Source of the DNA: Hoyosella altamirensis
GTDB lineage: Bacteria > Actinomycetota > Actinomycetes > Mycobacteriales > Mycobacteriaceae
Assembly (NCBI RefSeq): GCF_014191505.1
Contig: NZ_JACHWS010000001.1
Span: forward strand, 1,364,001 to 1,428,000
Length of the DNA stretch: 64,000 nt
Direction of reading: 5' to 3'
The notes beneath the pieces were generated by a model. The model was given only the letters and a program-made list of their open reading frames with translations, had not been told where the DNA came from and did no database searches. Shown here in pieces: positions 62,901 through 64,000 of this stretch. The translations under genes were made by a program, and so were the position numbers. Each line of letters starts with the position of its first letter. The first letter of the stretch is position 1.

Positions 62901-63533
62901 TCAGTGACCTCTTCTGATCCATTCTTCGAGGTAGGGGGCCTCGGTGCCGATGGTGGTGCTGTCGCCGTGCCCCGTATAGACGCGGGTGTCTTCAGGCAGA
63001 GCGAAGAGCTTGTCGCGGATGGAGCCGATGATGGTCGGGAAGTCAGAGAAGGACCGACCCGTCGCGCCGGGGCCGCCGGAGAAGAGGGTGTCACCCGAGA
63101 AGAGGGCTTTCGCTTCCGGGAGATGCAGCGATATCGAACCTGGGGAGTGTCCGGGTGTGTGAATGATTTCGATGTCGGTTCCCGCGATGGCGATCCGTTG
63201 CCCGTCGTGCAGCGCCCAGTACTTTTCGCCTGGATGGCTCATCTGCCAGAGCTGGTCATCACCGGGGTGCAGCAGCACGGGTGCGTGCAAGTCCTCCCCG
63301 AGCTGCGGGGCCACGGTGACGTGGTCATTGTGGCCGTGGGTACAGATCACCGCGGTGACGTTGCGATTGCCAGCACCGGCGATGATCGGTTTCGCGTCAT
63401 GCGCGGCGTCGATAATGATGACGTCGTCATCGTCACCGATGAGCCAGATGTTGTTGTCGACATCCCAGGAACCACCGTCGAGTTCGAAAACACCTGCGGT
63501 CAGGACGTGTTCGATGCGCAGCTGCCCGCTCAC
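62901..63533 (-). CDS. MBL-fold metallo-hydrolase (Rv2260-like), mscR partner
   Basis: A 210-residue metallo-beta-lactamase-fold hydrolase. The HxHxDH zinc motif is THGHNDH near residue 65; TPGHSPG, FSGDTLF and GHGDSTT supply further ligands. It is close to glyoxalase-II-like enzymes. GTG 63533 overlaps the mscR stop as GTGA. The same pair, mscR-Rv2260, occurs in M. tuberculosis, so the protein may handle the product of mycothiol-dependent formaldehyde or nitrosothiol metabolism. Confidence 0.85.
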   Translation of the reverse strand: MSGQLRIEHVLTAGVFELDGGSWDVDNNIWLIGDDDDVIIIDAAHDAKPIIAGAGNRNVTAVICTHGHNDHVTVAPQLGEDLHAPVLLHPGDDQLWQMSHPGEKYWALHDGQRIAIAGTDIEIIHTPGHSPGSISLHLPEAKALFSGDTLFSGGPGATGRSFSDFPTIIGSIRDKLFALPEDTRVYTGHGDSTTIGTEAPYLEEWIRRGH

Positions 63534-64000
63534 AGGACCACCACCGAACGCAGCACATTGCCACCGTGCATGGTGTGGAACGCTGCCTCGACCTCGTCGA
63601 TCTTGATGCGTTCGGTGACAAATTTCTCAAGCGGCAGCCGGCCCTGCTGATAGAGCTCGACGAGTGTAGGAAAGTCCCTCTCCGGCAAGCAATCTCCGTA
63701 CCAGGACGACTTGAGCGAACCACCGTGGGAGAAGAAGTCCAGCAGCGGCATCTCGAGTTTCATGTCCGGAGTCGGCACACCGACCAGCACGACAGTGCCA
63801 GCCAGATCACGAGCGTAGAACGCTTGCTTCCAAGTTTCCGGGCGGCCGACCGCGTCGATCACAACGTCAGCACCGAACCCGTCGGTGAGTTCCTGCACCG
63901 CCTCGACCGCATCCGACTTAGCTGCGTTCACGGTATGTGTGGCGCCGAGTTCCTTGGCCCATTCGAGCTTCTTTTCGTCTCGGTCCACCGCAATGATCTT
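63530..64000 (-). CDS. mscR: S-nitrosomycothiol reductase / mycothiol-dependent formaldehyde dehydrogenase (partial)
   Basis: Only the carboxy-terminal 156 codons are in the window; the 5' end is beyond 64000. The sequence is a zinc-dependent medium-chain dehydrogenase: NAD-domain [35 protein letters not shown] and [17 protein letters not shown] match MscR (Rv2259) closely. It converts S-nitrosomycothiol or S-hydroxymethyl-mycothiol with NAD(H), linking the organism to mycothiol. The downstream hydrolase overlaps its stop. Confidence 0.9.
   Translation of the reverse strand, partial: KIIAVDRDEKKLEWAKELGATHTVNAAKSDAVEAVQELTDGFGADVVIDAVGRPETWKQAFYARDLAGTVVLVGVPTPDMKLEMPLLDFFSHGGSLKSSWYGDCLPERDFPTLVELYQQGRLPLEKFVTERIKIDEVEAAFHTMHGGNVLRSVVVL

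Overview
The window looks like chromosomal DNA of a mycolic-acid-type actinobacterium (order Mycobacteriales). GC is moderately high, GTG and TTG starts are frequent, and many neighbouring genes overlap as ATGA or GTGA. Typical marker families are two wax-ester synthase/DGAT acyltransferases, a ChoD-like GMC oxidoreductase, a VirS/MymA-like locus, furA-katG, an IdeR-type iron box, and an mscR (S-nitrosomycothiol reductase) homologue with its metallo-hydrolase partner, which points to a mycothiol-using cell. The gene set would suit a hydrocarbon- or lipid-degrading relative of Rhodococcus, Hoyosella or Mycobacterium; the genus cannot be fixed from sequence alone. I saw no tRNA, rRNA, CRISPR array or prophage, and no gene-free stretch above about 300 bp.

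Region 1 (1-7.2 kb) is oxidative metabolism: the edge of a probable fatty-acid desaturase with its reductase, then a tightly overlapping P450 / PDR-type reductase / Rieske oxygenase operon flanked by two PucR-type regulators. Region 2 (7.2-19.2 kb) is a VirS/MymA-like locus: an AraC regulator divergent from a Baeyer-Villiger-type monooxygenase, a LipR-like esterase, a TetR regulator, an acyltransferase, an aldehyde dehydrogenase, a ChoD-like oxidase, a FadD and a WS/DGAT. It could oxidise, cleave, activate and re-esterify a lipid. A 5'-truncated, frameshifted gene remnant follows it.

Region 3 (19.7-36.2 kb) is mixed: SDR, cold-shock-like protein, SRPBCC protein, NhaC antiporter coupled to an epoxide hydrolase, CAAX-type protease, a molybdopterin oxidoreductase without a visible metal-ligand cysteine, a lipoprotein joining two lysozyme-inhibitor modules, furA-katG with terminator and operator-like repeat, and a PadR regulator whose probable operator overlaps the promoter of a SnoaL/acyl-CoA dehydrogenase pair. 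Region 4 (34.7-48 kb) is sensing and transport: a DASS transporter divergent from a two-component system plus TAXI lipoprotein, an iron-box-controlled fragment of a siderophore-interacting protein, a mod (molybdate) operon with its own regulator, and a histidine kinase fused to a large multi-pass DUF4153/DUF4173-type domain.

Region 5 (48-64 kb) contains an ECF42-type sigma factor with its DGPF/YCII partner and an ECF41-type sigma factor with its carboxymuconolactone-decarboxylase-like partner, each with a near-consensus target promoter. Between them lie an AraC-VOC-UvrA-like cassette, zwf, an alkD-like gene with an in-frame TGA, and the second WS/DGAT. The window ends with a Tat-exported GH3-like protein, a complete IS3-family element, and the MBL-mscR pair running off the right edge.
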